From Gammaproteobacteria bacterium HGW-Gammaproteobacteria-2 (GTDB lineage: Bacteria > Pseudomonadota > Gammaproteobacteria > Xanthomonadales > Xanthomonadaceae), in the NCBI GenBank assembly GCA_002840015.1, contig PGZE01000004.1, forward strand, positions 1 through 64,000: 64,000 nucleotides of DNA. The letters are read 5' to 3'. Both the position numbers and the translations under genes were made by a program. Each line of letters starts with the position of its first letter. Within the stretch, counting starts at the first letter, position 1. This document shows positions 45,583-53,782 of this stretch, in pieces. The notes under the pieces are model-generated. The model saw nothing but the letters and a program-made list of their open reading frames with translations. It had not been told where the DNA came from and did no database searches.

Positions 45583-46842
45583 TCATCCACCCATGCCGCG
45601 CACCGAGTACAGTGGTTCCAGCACCCACTCGTACAGTTTGCGTTGCTCACCGAGAATGTCGGCATCCACCAGCATGCCCGGACGCAGCGGCTCGGGTCTG
45701 CCGTAAGCAGTTATCGACTGCGCATCCAGCGCGACCAGCACCCGATACAACGGCTCGGTCGCTTGATTGTTGCCCGCCAAGGCTGCTACCTCGCTGGAAC
45801 TCAGTGCGCTGCGCGAAATGCGTACCACCTTGCCGCGGTGATGTCCGAACTTCTGGTAGGGAAACGCCTGATAGCGCAGCAACACCGTGTCACCGGGCGC
45901 GATGAAGCCGATCGCTCGGCTCGGCACCAGCAACTGTGCTTGCAAGGTGGCGCCAGCCGGGAGCAGGGTGAACAACGGTTGGCCCACTTGAACCGCCTGA
46001 CCCAGAGTGATCGATCGATTGGCGATCAGACCGGCTGCGGGTGCCTTGATCAACAGTTCACTATTGGCATTGGCCTGCACGCGCTCCTGTTGCAGCACCG
46101 CCAGATCGCGGTCAGCGGCGGCGCCTTGCACCTCATGCTGTGCCGGCAACTCGCGCAGTGTCTGCTGCAGTTGCGCGATGCTCCGCCGCACGCTGCCAGC
46201 CTGCCGCTCCAGCGCCTGCTGGCTGCCGACCTGTTCCAACAACGCCTGTTGCTGCTGCTCAACCTGCATCTCGCTCATGAAACGCTTTTCCGACAGCTGC
46301 TGGTAGCGTTGCAGCAGCCCGCTGGCGATGCGTACCTGTTCCTTGCGCGTTGCCACCTCCGCCTCGATCTGCATCAGTTCGCGGCGTGCCGCCGCCAATT
46401 GATTTTTGACGCCCTCATTCTGCGCGGTGAACAACTCGTCGCGCGACTGCCGTTCCTGCTCGATACTCTGTTGACGGTTGTCGTATTGTTCACCCATCGC
46501 CAGCATGGCATCGCCGCCCGACGCCAGCGAACGCGGCACCGAGATCGTCAACAACGGCGCATCAAAGTCAATTCGCTCGCCTTCCTGCGGCATCAGCCGC
46601 GATACGACACCCGTGGTTGGCGCCATCACCGTGATCAGCCCGGCGCTAGGTACCAGTTGCCCACTCACCGTCGAGCGGCGGGTGTATTCGCCGAAAATCA
46701 GAAACAACAGCACTACTACAGCGGCCAATGCGCACGCCAACGCCAACAGCCACAAGCGCAACGGTTGCGCCAGCGAGATGCCTCCCAACCATTGATTGCC
46801 ATGCGCGGCAAGCGCCTCTTTACGGAACAGGGATTCGCTCAC
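45583..46842 (-). CDS. HlyD-family periplasmic adaptor (peptide-export type)
   Basis: A 419-residue membrane-fusion protein: a cytoplasmic N-terminus, one membrane segment (about 30-50), a lipoyl/barrel region (VMAPTTGVVSRLMPQEGE and LIKAPAAGLIANRS), a long coiled coil (about 115-245), and a beta-barrel C-terminus. This fits CvaA-type adaptors that work with peptidase-containing ABC exporters of bacteriocins or microcins. The start is GTG at 46842. Its upstream partner ABC gene is a pseudogene, so the adaptor is probably an orphan. Confidence 0.85.
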   Translation of the reverse strand: MSESLFRKEALAAHGNQWLGGISLAQPLRLWLLALACALAAVVVLLFLIFGEYTRRSTVSGQLVPSAGLITVMAPTTGVVSRLMPQEGERIDFDAPLLTISVPRSLASGGDAMLAMGEQYDNRQQSIEQERQSRDELFTAQNEGVKNQLAAARRELMQIEAEVATRKEQVRIASGLLQRYQQLSEKRFMSEMQVEQQQQALLEQVGSQQALERQAGSVRRSIAQLQQTLRELPAQHEVQGAAADRDLAVLQQERVQANANSELLIKAPAAGLIANRSITLGQAVQVGQPLFTLLPAGATLQAQLLVPSRAIGFIAPGDTVLLRYQAFPYQKFGHHRGKVVRISRSALSSSEVAALAGNNQATEPLYRVLVALDAQSITAYGRPEPLRPGMLVDADILGEQRKLYEWVLEPLYSVRGMGG

Positions 46843-46845
46843 GGC

Positions 46846-47363
46846 TCAGCTCGCTGCCGGCGCGCTGGTACCCGCGCCCTGCACCGCGTGCAGATGTGCC
46901 GGTGCACTGTGCGCTGCCACCGCTGGTTCTTGATTGGCGTTGGCTGTCGCCGCAGCCTGCGGCCGCAGCACCTGCACGATTCGTCCGGCGTGCATCACCA
47001 ATACACGATCGGCCTAGGCAATGGTCTCGGGCCGGTGCGCCACGATGATCTTGGTCAGACGCAAACGGCGCACGGCGTCGTTCACCACTTTCTCGTTGGC
47101 CACGTCGAGATGGCTGGTGGCCTCGTCGAGAAACAACACGCGCGGTTTGCGGTACAGCGCCCGTGCCAGGATCACGCGCTGCTTCTGGCCACCAGAGAGG
47201 CTGGTGCCCATGTCGCCGACAGGCTGTGATAGCCCATCGGCATTGCCGCGATTTCGTCGTGGATCGCGGCCACCCGCGCGTCTACCTCGAATACGTACTG
47301 CGGCGCCTGCCCACCACCCTCGATAAACACCTCGACATCCTCTCCCGCATCGCTGGGCTCCGC
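46846..47363 (-). pseudogene. Peptidase-type ABC exporter, C-terminal remnant
   Basis: Remnant of a CvaB-like bacteriocin exporter. [18 protein letters not shown] is in one frame and [38 protein letters not shown] (signature, Walker B, D-loop) is in another, consistent with one missing base near 47221. An amber TAG (47014-47016) then interrupts TIA/ADRVLVMHAGRI. The Walker A, membrane and C39 peptidase domains are absent, so the gene is also truncated at its 5' end, where unrelated-looking sequence ([20 protein letters not shown]) adjoins. It lies 3 nt upstream of the HlyD gene. Confidence 0.85.
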
Positions 47364-47478
47364 ACGTCACAACACCGCTGACAGTTAACCGCAGCCCTCA
47401 GCGTGCGGATAGATGGGGTCTGGGCGGACGGTTACTCTTCACTGCACCACGCTGTCCCGCACTTGGGTACGATTCGCT

Positions 47479-47994
47479 CTACTGTCCTACCGTATCCGGC
47501 AGAGGGATTGGATCCCCAGTAGATACTGTCCCCTGTTGCTCGCCTGTTGTGATTATGACTACTGTGCTTCCACCGCCACCGCCGCCGCCGCCACCGCCAC
47601 CGCCACCGCCACCGCCACCGCCACCGCCACCACCACCACCATCACCACCATCACTATTTACTACCTGATCGATAGCATCTGAATCACAGGGCTTATCCTC
47701 AGTTACAATTGTAGTTCCTGTCATCCCAAAAAGTGTCGGAGACCGATAAGTTACAGGACCCGTATAGTTATTTGCTCGCCAATTAGACGCCCCGAGAATT
47801 GAAGATGCTAAACTGTCAAGATTGATTAATGCGGCAGAACGAAATGGATTACTATATCCTTGTATTCTAGCCGCCGCGATATCAGCTAACGATACACTAA
47901 CAATTATAGGTGGCATAGCAATTCTTGCGCATGCGAGAGCCGCACCGACTATCACTGCAACTGTAATTACAGGTATCACACTAATCTTCTTCAT
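47479..47994 (-). CDS. Secreted protein of unknown function with polyglycine tract
   Basis: A 171-residue protein with an N-terminal hydrophobic export segment (MKKISVIPVITVAVIVGAALA), a middle part (about 30-110) of no recognised family, and 24 consecutive Gly near residues 119-142 before a short acidic/polar tail. GGAGGGTAGG lies before the ATG, a strong ribosome site. Upstream sequence and codon use are AT-rich, unlike the flanking genes. The Gly tract is coded by a GGT/GGC microsatellite (47569-47640), so length can vary by slippage without frame change. Its place next to a peptide-export remnant is suggestive but proves nothing. Confidence 0.6.
   Translation of the reverse strand: MKKISVIPVITVAVIVGAALACARIAMPPIIVSVSLADIAAARIQGYSNPFRSAALINLDSLASSILGASNWRANNYTGPVTYRSPTLFGMTGTTIVTEDKPCDSDAIDQVVNSDGGDGGGGGGGGGGGGGGGGGGGGGGGGSTVVIITTGEQQGTVSTGDPIPLPDTVGQ
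47569..47640. repeat. Trinucleotide microsatellite coding polyglycine
   Basis: 72 bp of CCACCG/CCACCC-type triplets (on the plus strand), read on the minus strand as 24 Gly codons mixing GGT and GGC with GGA at the end. Such tracts expand or contract in whole codons. Confidence 0.85.
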
Positions 47995-48135
47995 ACCTAC
48001 CCTCCATTGTTAGTAACAACACTGTATTTTTGAAACATAACAATTGCCATAGTGGTTTTTAATTTTTCAGATATAAACAGAAGCTCGGTGCAATTTATTT
48101 ATTATACTTTTGACTAGCTGAACCTTCTTAACAAA

Positions 48136-48999
48136 CTATCCACCGTTATTGTCAGCTTCTAGTTGTTGTATTGGCCTAAGGTCTATCGTAGTCGCGTTGT
48201 TACCTTGTATTTGCTTCTGAACTTCAAGCAGCATATTGAAGTAGTTTAATGCGCGAGCTTCAGCCTCGACTCGTTGTGAGCTATTAAGTCGCACCGGGAA
48301 AAACATCTCTCTACCCATTCCTAAAGTTAGATTACCTCGCATTTCGGCTACTCTCGAAAATGCATATGCATCGATAGGGTTACTTGATTTTCCACCACTC
48401 GCCAAAGTCGATGACAGCATCTCAAGAGCGAATGTATTCCCAAGCGCGGCAGAATATAGCAGAGCCGTTTCTGCGCTCTCATCCCCACGATTAAGTAATC
48501 TCGCATTTAACAATGTCTCCGCAACAACATCGCCACTAAGTGCCGCCTGTTCTAGTTGCGTGTCGCTTGCAACGTTGTATTCGCGCCATTGTTCTGCATT
48601 AGGGTATCCATGTCGATCAAGCCAAGCTTGCTCATCTTTTGATTTTGGATAAAATGGATCAGTCTCGAAATCTAGATTGTCCCTACTTTTTGGTATGTTA
48701 GAAAATGGATCTATTGCCGTTGTTTTTTTATCAATTCCGGCAAATTCATGTTTTTCTACGCTGACATTTTTTTTTACTGTAGATGAATGTAGTTCAGTAA
48801 GCTTTGTTGCTTTATTATCCACGAAGTAGTGATTAATTTTTTCTTTTCTGATTAATTTATTGCCATAATTAATTTCTAAACTTTTATTTTTTTTTGCACT
48901 AGCACTAACTAAGTGGTAAGAAATAAACGCTGATAATATAACTGCCAGCACAGCTACTGCCGCAATATTTTTTGTTATAATTTTTGAAAATTTAGTCAC
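48136..48999 (-). CDS. AT-rich membrane-anchored protein with Sel1/TPR-like helices
   Basis: A 287-residue protein with an N-terminal membrane anchor (about 11-32), a Lys-rich low-complexity region (about 34-100) and a helical C-terminal part (about 140-230) with Sel1/TPR-like repeats (QLEQAALSGDVVAETLLNARLL, ALLYSAALGNTFALEMLSS). It is AT-rich with lysine- and asparagine-heavy codons, unlike the rest of the window. GTG 48999 has AGGTGG upstream. It is probably co-transcribed with the polyglycine gene (about 140 bases further on). Function unknown. Confidence 0.6.
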   Translation of the reverse strand: MTKFSKIITKNIAAVAVLAVILSAFISYHLVSASAKKNKSLEINYGNKLIRKEKINHYFVDNKATKLTELHSSTVKKNVSVEKHEFAGIDKKTTAIDPFSNIPKSRDNLDFETDPFYPKSKDEQAWLDRHGYPNAEQWREYNVASDTQLEQAALSGDVVAETLLNARLLNRGDESAETALLYSAALGNTFALEMLSSTLASGGKSSNPIDAYAFSRVAEMRGNLTLGMGREMFFPVRLNSSQRVEAEARALNYFNMLLEVQKQIQGNNATTIDLRPIQQLEADNNGG

Positions 49000-49259
49000 A
49001 CTACCACCTTTAAATTAATTCTTGAAATTGAAATTGGAGCAATTGACCATTTGGTTTTTGTGTGTGCCAACCCGCCTTATTACGCGCGACATTGGTGATA
49101 TTGTCCCTATTCGGGTTTAATTGATATTATAGAGCGCGCATGACCGAACCCCTTTGTTGATTTGACCAGCCCATCGCTGGCAGACACATCACACAACGGC
49201 CTCACTTCGGCCGTCAAGCCCACCCCTCGCCGCGACGTTGTGTTTTGGCTGCACGCCGC

Positions 49260-49374
49260 GTGAGTATCACTCACATGGTCAAAACGTGGTGTTACGAAAT
49301 CAACAAGATAGCAAGGCGTGTGAGCGCTATTCACCAGTTTGCTGAATATCACTCAGCAGGTGAAATCCGCTCAC
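49260..49374. promoter_or_regulatory. Cluster of four GTGA-N7-TCAC dyads
   Basis: Four 15-bp sites: 49260-49274 (GTGAGTATCACTCAC, a 6-bp perfect dyad), 49320-49334, 49342-49356 (CTGA/TCAG version) and 49360-49374. Start-to-start spacing is 60, 22 and 18 bases. They have operator or iteron character. The XRE gene 470 bases downstream is a candidate binder. The N7 spacing differs from the CRP half-site spacing of N6. Confidence 0.5.
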
Positions 49375-49455
49375 TTGGGCGGCTTGGCGTGGTGGATTTT
49401 GCGCGGCTGCCGCTGTCAACGCCCCACACTCGCAGTCATGGTCGGCTTCACGCAC

Positions 49456-49495
49456 TGCCTGTGGTTCGCTCGCCGACGCGTGCGAACCACAGGCA
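49456..49495. repeat. 14-bp perfect inverted repeat
   Basis: TGCCTGTGGTTCGC (49456-49469) faces its exact complement (49482-49495) with a 12-nt loop. No T-run follows, so it is not an ordinary terminator; it may be a hairpin origin or recombination site of a former mobile element. Confidence 0.6.
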
Positions 49496-49842
49496 TGCAG
49501 CGTACCCGTACCGTTCTCCAATGCGTCGCTCGGGTGCAGGTGTACCTACCGCCGAAGCAACGCCCAGCCGAGGGGCCTGTTGTTCCGAGGCGCCGTGTAG
49601 GAATTTTCTTACACGCGCGTCAGCAATTCTCCGACAGACACGTGACGCGTGCTTTGGCATGCTCTGGGCCGAGCGTGCGCGTTGGCGGTTCGGGCGCGCC
49701 ACGTAGCGGTTGCGCAATGGACCGTGACGGCACGGTAGCAAAGTGTGACGAAAAGCACATAAAATCCCCGCCTGCGCAAGGACGCGTGTTCAGTCCATAG
49801 GAAGTGGTTCGGAAGTTTTGATTCTTTGTCGCCACTTCTCCA

Positions 49843-50226
49843 ATGGAAATCACAACCATGCGCTTATCAGATCGTATCCGCGCGGCACGTCACCGCAAGG
49901 GTTGGAAGCAGGCCGATCTGGCGGCCATGCTGGAAGTGGATCGCAGTGCGGTCGGGCATTGGGAGCGTGGCGAGGGCAGTTCACCCTCACTGGCCCGCTT
50001 GTTCGCCCTTGCCGGTGTGACCGGGGTTTGCGTTGAATGGCTGGCAACGGGCACTGGCCCGATGGTGGCGGCTGGCGACACATCTACGGCGGTATGTCTG
50101 GGCGTGGATGAATCCCGTTTGTTGCGGGCGTACCGGCAGCGCTCAACGCGCGCCAAGGCGGCGTTGCTGGAACTCGCTGAGAGCGAATTGCAGCCCCCCC
50201 CCCCGCTGCGACAGCCAACCGACTGA
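49843..50226 (+). CDS. XRE-family transcriptional regulator
   Basis: A 127-residue protein with an N-terminal Cro/CI-type helix-turn-helix (about 8-60: SDRIRAARHRKGWKQADLAAMLEVDRSAVGHWERG). The C-terminal half (about 65-127) is of no recognised family. An 11-C run (50194-50204) codes for Pro near the C-terminus; slippage there would change only the last residues. An in-frame ATG at 49858 is an alternative start. It is next to a dyad cluster, its possible operators. Confidence 0.8.
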   Translation: MEITTMRLSDRIRAARHRKGWKQADLAAMLEVDRSAVGHWERGEGSSPSLARLFALAGVTGVCVEWLATGTGPMVAAGDTSTAVCLGVDESRLLRAYRQRSTRAKAALLELAESELQPPPPLRQPTD

Positions 50227-50267
50227 TCGAGGCATGAGACACATCGCTGCGTGTGCGTGGAGCGCGC

Positions 50268-50558
50268 TCAGTCCTCGCACCCCATCCAATCGCGTCGGCC
50301 GTGCCAAACACGCAGGATTTCAACCGCTTCGTCAGTGACACGATAAACAATCAAGTACGGGGTGCGCTTGACGACCCAATGCCGCGTGTCCGGCTCGATG
50401 CCAGGCCGTCCCATGCGTGGTGTCTCGCTCAGTCGGCGGCTTGCCTGCCAGATTCGCTCGGCCACCGTCTGGGCGATGAACGGGTTCTCCTGAGCGATGT
50501 AGGCTTGCGCCTCGTCAACGTCGATCAGCGCTTTGATCGACCATCTAAGCGTCAACAT
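50268..50558 (-). CDS. ParE/RelE-family toxin
   Basis: A 96-residue ParE-type toxin (LRWSIKALIDVDEAQAYIAQENPFIAQTVAERIWQAS..., RWHVV-like KRTPYLIVYRV, EILRVWHGRRDW). ATG 50558 overlaps the antitoxin gene by 14 nt, typical of parDE. In studied members it poisons gyrase or acts as an RNase; which applies here is unknown. The antitoxin is upstream. Confidence 0.82.
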   Translation of the reverse strand: MLTLRWSIKALIDVDEAQAYIAQENPFIAQTVAERIWQASRRLSETPRMGRPGIEPDTRHWVVKRTPYLIVYRVTDEAVEILRVWHGRRDWMGCED

Positions 50559-50748
50559 CGACACCCCATTTCTGGAACACGCGCCGCACATCCGTGTCGC
50601 TCGCGAACTCACCACGGTCGGCTGCAACGATGCCTTCCTGCACGGCCTTGCGGAAACGGGCCTGCTCGATGACATCATCCCACGTCGATTCTGGACGTAA
50701 TTGATCAGCGATCTGATGGACTTGCTGGCTCAGGTCGGCGGTTGCCAT
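50545..50748 (-). CDS. ParD-like antitoxin
   Basis: A 67-residue acidic-helical protein (MATADLSQQVHQIADQLRPESTWDDVIEQARFRKAVQEGI) of antitoxin size and charge. Its overlap with the following ParE-type gene, in antitoxin-toxin order, makes it the likely partner. The DNA-binding fold is not certain from the sequence. Confidence 0.75.
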   Translation of the reverse strand: MATADLSQQVHQIADQLRPESTWDDVIEQARFRKAVQEGIVAADRGEFASDTDVRRVFQKWGVDVDA

Positions 50749-50868
50749 AGCACGGCTCCAGTACGTTTATGCGGCCATTCTACGCCGCTGTGTGTGGTCT
50801 TGGCGTTACCGTTGGACCCCGTACTCGAACGTATTTCTTCGACGCACTTTGCAAGTGCCAATCTTTGG

Positions 50869-52062
50869 TCACTCGGATTTGTAGATCTCGCTATCAGGCT
50901 CGAACGCCAGCCACGCGAACGCGAAGTGGACGCCGCCGGGCAGGGCTTGCAGGCGTTGTCCGGCCAACGGGCCAGCGCTGGCATGGCCGAGTAGATTCCA
51001 GTGGCTGCCGGTTTGCTGGTCGCGAAACCCATCGCCGTCTTGCACGAACGTCAGTTCCTGCTCGCCATGACGGGCAATGAATACCGCTGCGGCCGGCAGC
51101 CGTTTGCTGCGGGCGATGCGCTCGCCATCCAGTGCGGAGCGCATGCCTTTCTTGCGCGCGAACACCACCACCGGGGTGTCGCCGATGCGGTCGTGAATCA
51201 GACCCTCTTTGGCGATTGCGGTGAACGGGTATACCCGTTGCAACTTGCCGATCTGTGCCGCCAGCACGCGCTCCATTGGCCGCAGGCGGCGATCATTTTT
51301 CTCTGGCAGCAACGGGTTCTGGCGCATGGAGTCGTAACCGACATAGGGGTTTTCGCCGTAACGACGGCTGTGGCCGGTGCGCCGGGTCAGCACCTCGCCT
51401 GCGGGCCAGGCGGCTCGGAAATCGCCAAAGCCGATGATCTGCGCTGGCACCTGGGTGAGCTGTGCGCCGGTCATCTTGCCGGCCACTGCCTCGCCGGTGA
51501 ACTGCTGCCACCAGCTTTCGCTCAGCCGGTCGTACATCACCAGATCGCTCAGCCGCAGCCAGCCGGTGGTGCCAAAATCCAGGGTTTCGCCAGCCACGCG
51601 CCGGTCAAACACCAGCGCGGCATTGCACAACGGGCAGAAGGTGACCACGATCGGCACCCCGCTCAGGGTGTCGTTGACGATCTCGTGCCAGACCAGTATT
51701 TCCAGCGGGTACGCGCGCGCCGCATCGGCGAGCTGCACCACGATCACCGGTGCATCATCAGCCAGCCATTCCACTGCACTCGCCGGTGCGAAACGCGGTT
51801 TGTCGATCGGCGGGATGCCGTCCTTCGGCGGTCCGCCGGGTTCGAACTCGTCCAGTGGCACCGAATGACGGCTGAAATCGGTGTTGGGCCAGAGCTCGTC
51901 GGGGGTGCCGGCGAAACTCGAACGCGGCAGCAGTTGCTGCACCAGCAACCAGCCCAAGGCGCTGAGCAGCACAATGCGTGGCAATGCAAATCGCCAGTTG
52001 CGATCATGCAGCAGGTGCTGCAAGCCGGTGCGCCAACGCGGTTGAATCGTGGTCATGTGCAA
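50869..52062 (-). CDS. DUF3179 domain-containing protein
   Basis: A 397-residue membrane-anchored or exported protein with an N-terminal hydrophobic segment (about 24-44) and a DUF3179 domain (about 60-380) with PLEILVWHEIVNDTLSGVPIVVTFCPLCNAALVF, a Cys pair typical of the family, and later ENPYVGYDSM. Function of the family is unknown. It is divergent from lpxO. Confidence 0.88.
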   Translation of the reverse strand: MHMTTIQPRWRTGLQHLLHDRNWRFALPRIVLLSALGWLLVQQLLPRSSFAGTPDELWPNTDFSRHSVPLDEFEPGGPPKDGIPPIDKPRFAPASAVEWLADDAPVIVVQLADAARAYPLEILVWHEIVNDTLSGVPIVVTFCPLCNAALVFDRRVAGETLDFGTTGWLRLSDLVMYDRLSESWWQQFTGEAVAGKMTGAQLTQVPAQIIGFGDFRAAWPAGEVLTRRTGHSRRYGENPYVGYDSMRQNPLLPEKNDRRLRPMERVLAAQIGKLQRVYPFTAIAKEGLIHDRIGDTPVVVFARKKGMRSALDGERIARSKRLPAAAVFIARHGEQELTFVQDGDGFRDQQTGSHWNLLGHASAGPLAGQRLQALPGGVHFAFAWLAFEPDSEIYKSE

Positions 52063-52152
52063 TCACCTCTGCAATGCGCTCTTTCACTGGCCCGTGCAAG
52101 CGCCGACAATGCGTGCTCTTCGCTGCTGACGCAGGTATGGATTTCCGACCCC

Positions 52153-53061
52153 ATGTCATCGACCAAGTTCATCATCATCGCGTTGTTTGTCGCCAGTGTG
52201 CTCTATGTACACCTGCGCGGCCGCGTTCGGCTGCCGTTTCATCGACAATTGTTCAATCATTCGTCGGTGCTGGCGCCGATCAACGCGCTGCTGTATCTGT
52301 TCTCGGCGGTACCGGCGCGTCCGTATCTGGATCGTCGTGCGTTTCCGGAGCTCGATGTCTTTCGCGATCACTGGCAAGTGATCCGCGATGAAGCGCTGCG
52401 CCTGTCTGACCAGGGCCATATCCAGGCGGCGCTGAAGCACAACGATGCCAGCTTCAATTCGTTTTTCAAGGAAGGCTGGAAGCGCTTTTACCTGAAGTGG
52501 TACGACGAACCGCTGCCCTCGGCGCAAGCATTGTGCCCACGCACCGTCGCCCTGGTGCGGCAGGTGACGGGCGTCAAGGCGGCGATGTTCACCCTACTGC
52601 CGGCCGGCGCGCAATTGAATCCGCACCGCGATCCGTTTGCCGGTTCGCTGCGCTATCACCTCGGGCTGGTCACGCCGAACAATGATGATTGCCGGATTTT
52701 CGTCGATGGCCAGATGTATTCATGGCGCGATGGCGAAGATGTGCTGTTTGACGAAACCTTTGTGCATTGGGCCGAAAATCGTAGCGCGCACGATCGCATC
52801 ATTTTCTTTTGCGATGTCGAGAGGCCATTGCGGCCGCGTTGGTTGGGCGCTGTCAACCGCGTGATCGGCGGTATGCTGGGCCGCGCCACCGCCACCCAGA
52901 ACCTCGCCAGTGATCGGGTCGGCGTGGTCAACCGTTTGTATGGCGGGGTGCACTGGCTCAAGCAGCAGGCGCGCGCGCTCAAGCATTTCAATCGCACGCT
53001 GTACAAGGTGCTCAAGCTTGGACTGATACTCGGGTTGTTGTATTGGCTGTTGCTCGGATAG
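52153..53061 (+). CDS. lpxO: Lipid A beta-hydroxylase LpxO-like (aspartyl/asparaginyl hydroxylase fold)
   Basis: A 302-residue Fe(II)/2-oxoglutarate-dependent enzyme that in Salmonella and Pseudomonas hydroxylates a secondary lipid A acyl chain. It has an N-terminal membrane segment (about 5-20), the conserved NALLYLFSAVPARPYLD and FPELDVFRDHWQVIRDEA, and iron ligands HRD (His158, Asp160) and His205. The C-terminus has a second hydrophobic stretch (about 285-302). I chose ATG 52153; the long open frame upstream is antisense to the DUF3179 gene. Confidence 0.88.
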   Translation: MSSTKFIIIALFVASVLYVHLRGRVRLPFHRQLFNHSSVLAPINALLYLFSAVPARPYLDRRAFPELDVFRDHWQVIRDEALRLSDQGHIQAALKHNDASFNSFFKEGWKRFYLKWYDEPLPSAQALCPRTVALVRQVTGVKAAMFTLLPAGAQLNPHRDPFAGSLRYHLGLVTPNNDDCRIFVDGQMYSWRDGEDVLFDETFVHWAENRSAHDRIIFFCDVERPLRPRWLGAVNRVIGGMLGRATATQNLASDRVGVVNRLYGGVHWLKQQARALKHFNRTLYKVLKLGLILGLLYWLLLG

Positions 53062-53166
53062 CAACGCCGGTGCGTGTCGCAACAATGTGCGCGCTCGTGC
53101 TGACCGCAATGCCATGGATGACTGCGTTCCACCGTGATAACGCGCCAGCCCCGACCCTGCGAACGC

Positions 53167-53664
53167 CTATTTTTTTGGCAATGGCAGCCCGCGCGCAGGC
53201 TTTACCGTACGCAGCACAAAGCTGGAATTGACATCAGCGACACCGGCATCGCCGAGCAGGCGATCGAGCAACAAGCGCGAGAAGTGATCCAGATCCTCGA
53301 CTACGATGTGCAGCAGGTAGTCCATCTCGCCGGTTAGCGCATGGCAGGCCACCACCTCATCCCACGATTGCACGGCCTGCCCGAATCGGGCAATGGCGGC
53401 CGCATCATGCTGCGCCAGTTGCACGCGAACAAACGCCTGCAAACCAAGCCCGACCCGCGCCGGATCAAGCCAGGCGCCATAGCCGCCGATCACGCCATTT
53501 TGTTCCAGTCGTTGGGTACGGCGCAGGCATGCACTTGCCGACAGATTCACCCGTTCGGCCAGATCGGCATTGGTGACGCGGCCATCACGCTGCAACTGTG
53601 CCAGGATCGCGATGTCGGTGCGGTCGAGCGAAACCGTGTCTGCATTCATCGCAATATTCTGCAT
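53167..53664 (-). CDS. Lrp/AsnC-family regulator
   Basis: A 165-residue Lrp-type regulator: an N-terminal winged HTH (about 12-60: LDRTDIAILAQLQRDGRVTNADLAERVNLSASACLRRTQRLE) and a RAM ligand domain (about 75-155; ACHALTGEMDYLLHIV). It is divergent from phhA with a 118-base gap, so it probably controls phenylalanine hydroxylase in response to phenylalanine or related amino acid; PhhR is the usual regulator in Pseudomonas, so this is inference. Start at ATG 53664 (a second ATG is at 53649). Confidence 0.88.
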   Translation of the reverse strand: MQNIAMNADTVSLDRTDIAILAQLQRDGRVTNADLAERVNLSASACLRRTQRLEQNGVIGGYGAWLDPARVGLGLQAFVRVQLAQHDAAAIARFGQAVQSWDEVVACHALTGEMDYLLHIVVEDLDHFSRLLLDRLLGDAGVADVNSSFVLRTVKPARGLPLPKK

Positions 53665-53782
53665 TGAAACAAGACTTTTGCGCAATAACCGTGTGAATCC
53701 TGCGCAGTTTACAACATCTTTGCAACCCCATAGCGCTGTCTTGGCATTATGCTCGTACCCCCGCCCAACAGCAGGTTCGCCC

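Larger units (their letters stand above)
49000..49842. other. Gene-poor stretch with dyads; no credible CDS
   Basis: Overlapping open frames here (such as 49245-49706 and 49339-49800) have no signal, family or ribosome site that I trust. The stretch holds four 15-bp dyads (49260-49374) and a 14-bp inverted repeat (49456-49495). It leads to the XRE regulator at 49843. A replication or control region of a lost element is a possible reading; nothing here is certain. Confidence 0.5.

Noticed and set aside
49260-49374. CRP-binding sites
   Set aside because: The CRP dyad is TGTGA-N6-TCACA; these sites all have N7 between the half-sites and one has CTGA/TCAG arms.
49245-49800. Two overlapping plus-strand frames as genes
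   Set aside because: No ribosome site, no recognisable fold, and they overlap the dyads and inverted repeat.
51001-52152. Long plus-strand open frame upstream of lpxO
   Set aside because: It is antisense to the DUF3179 gene, which has clear family motifs; the real lpxO start is 52153.
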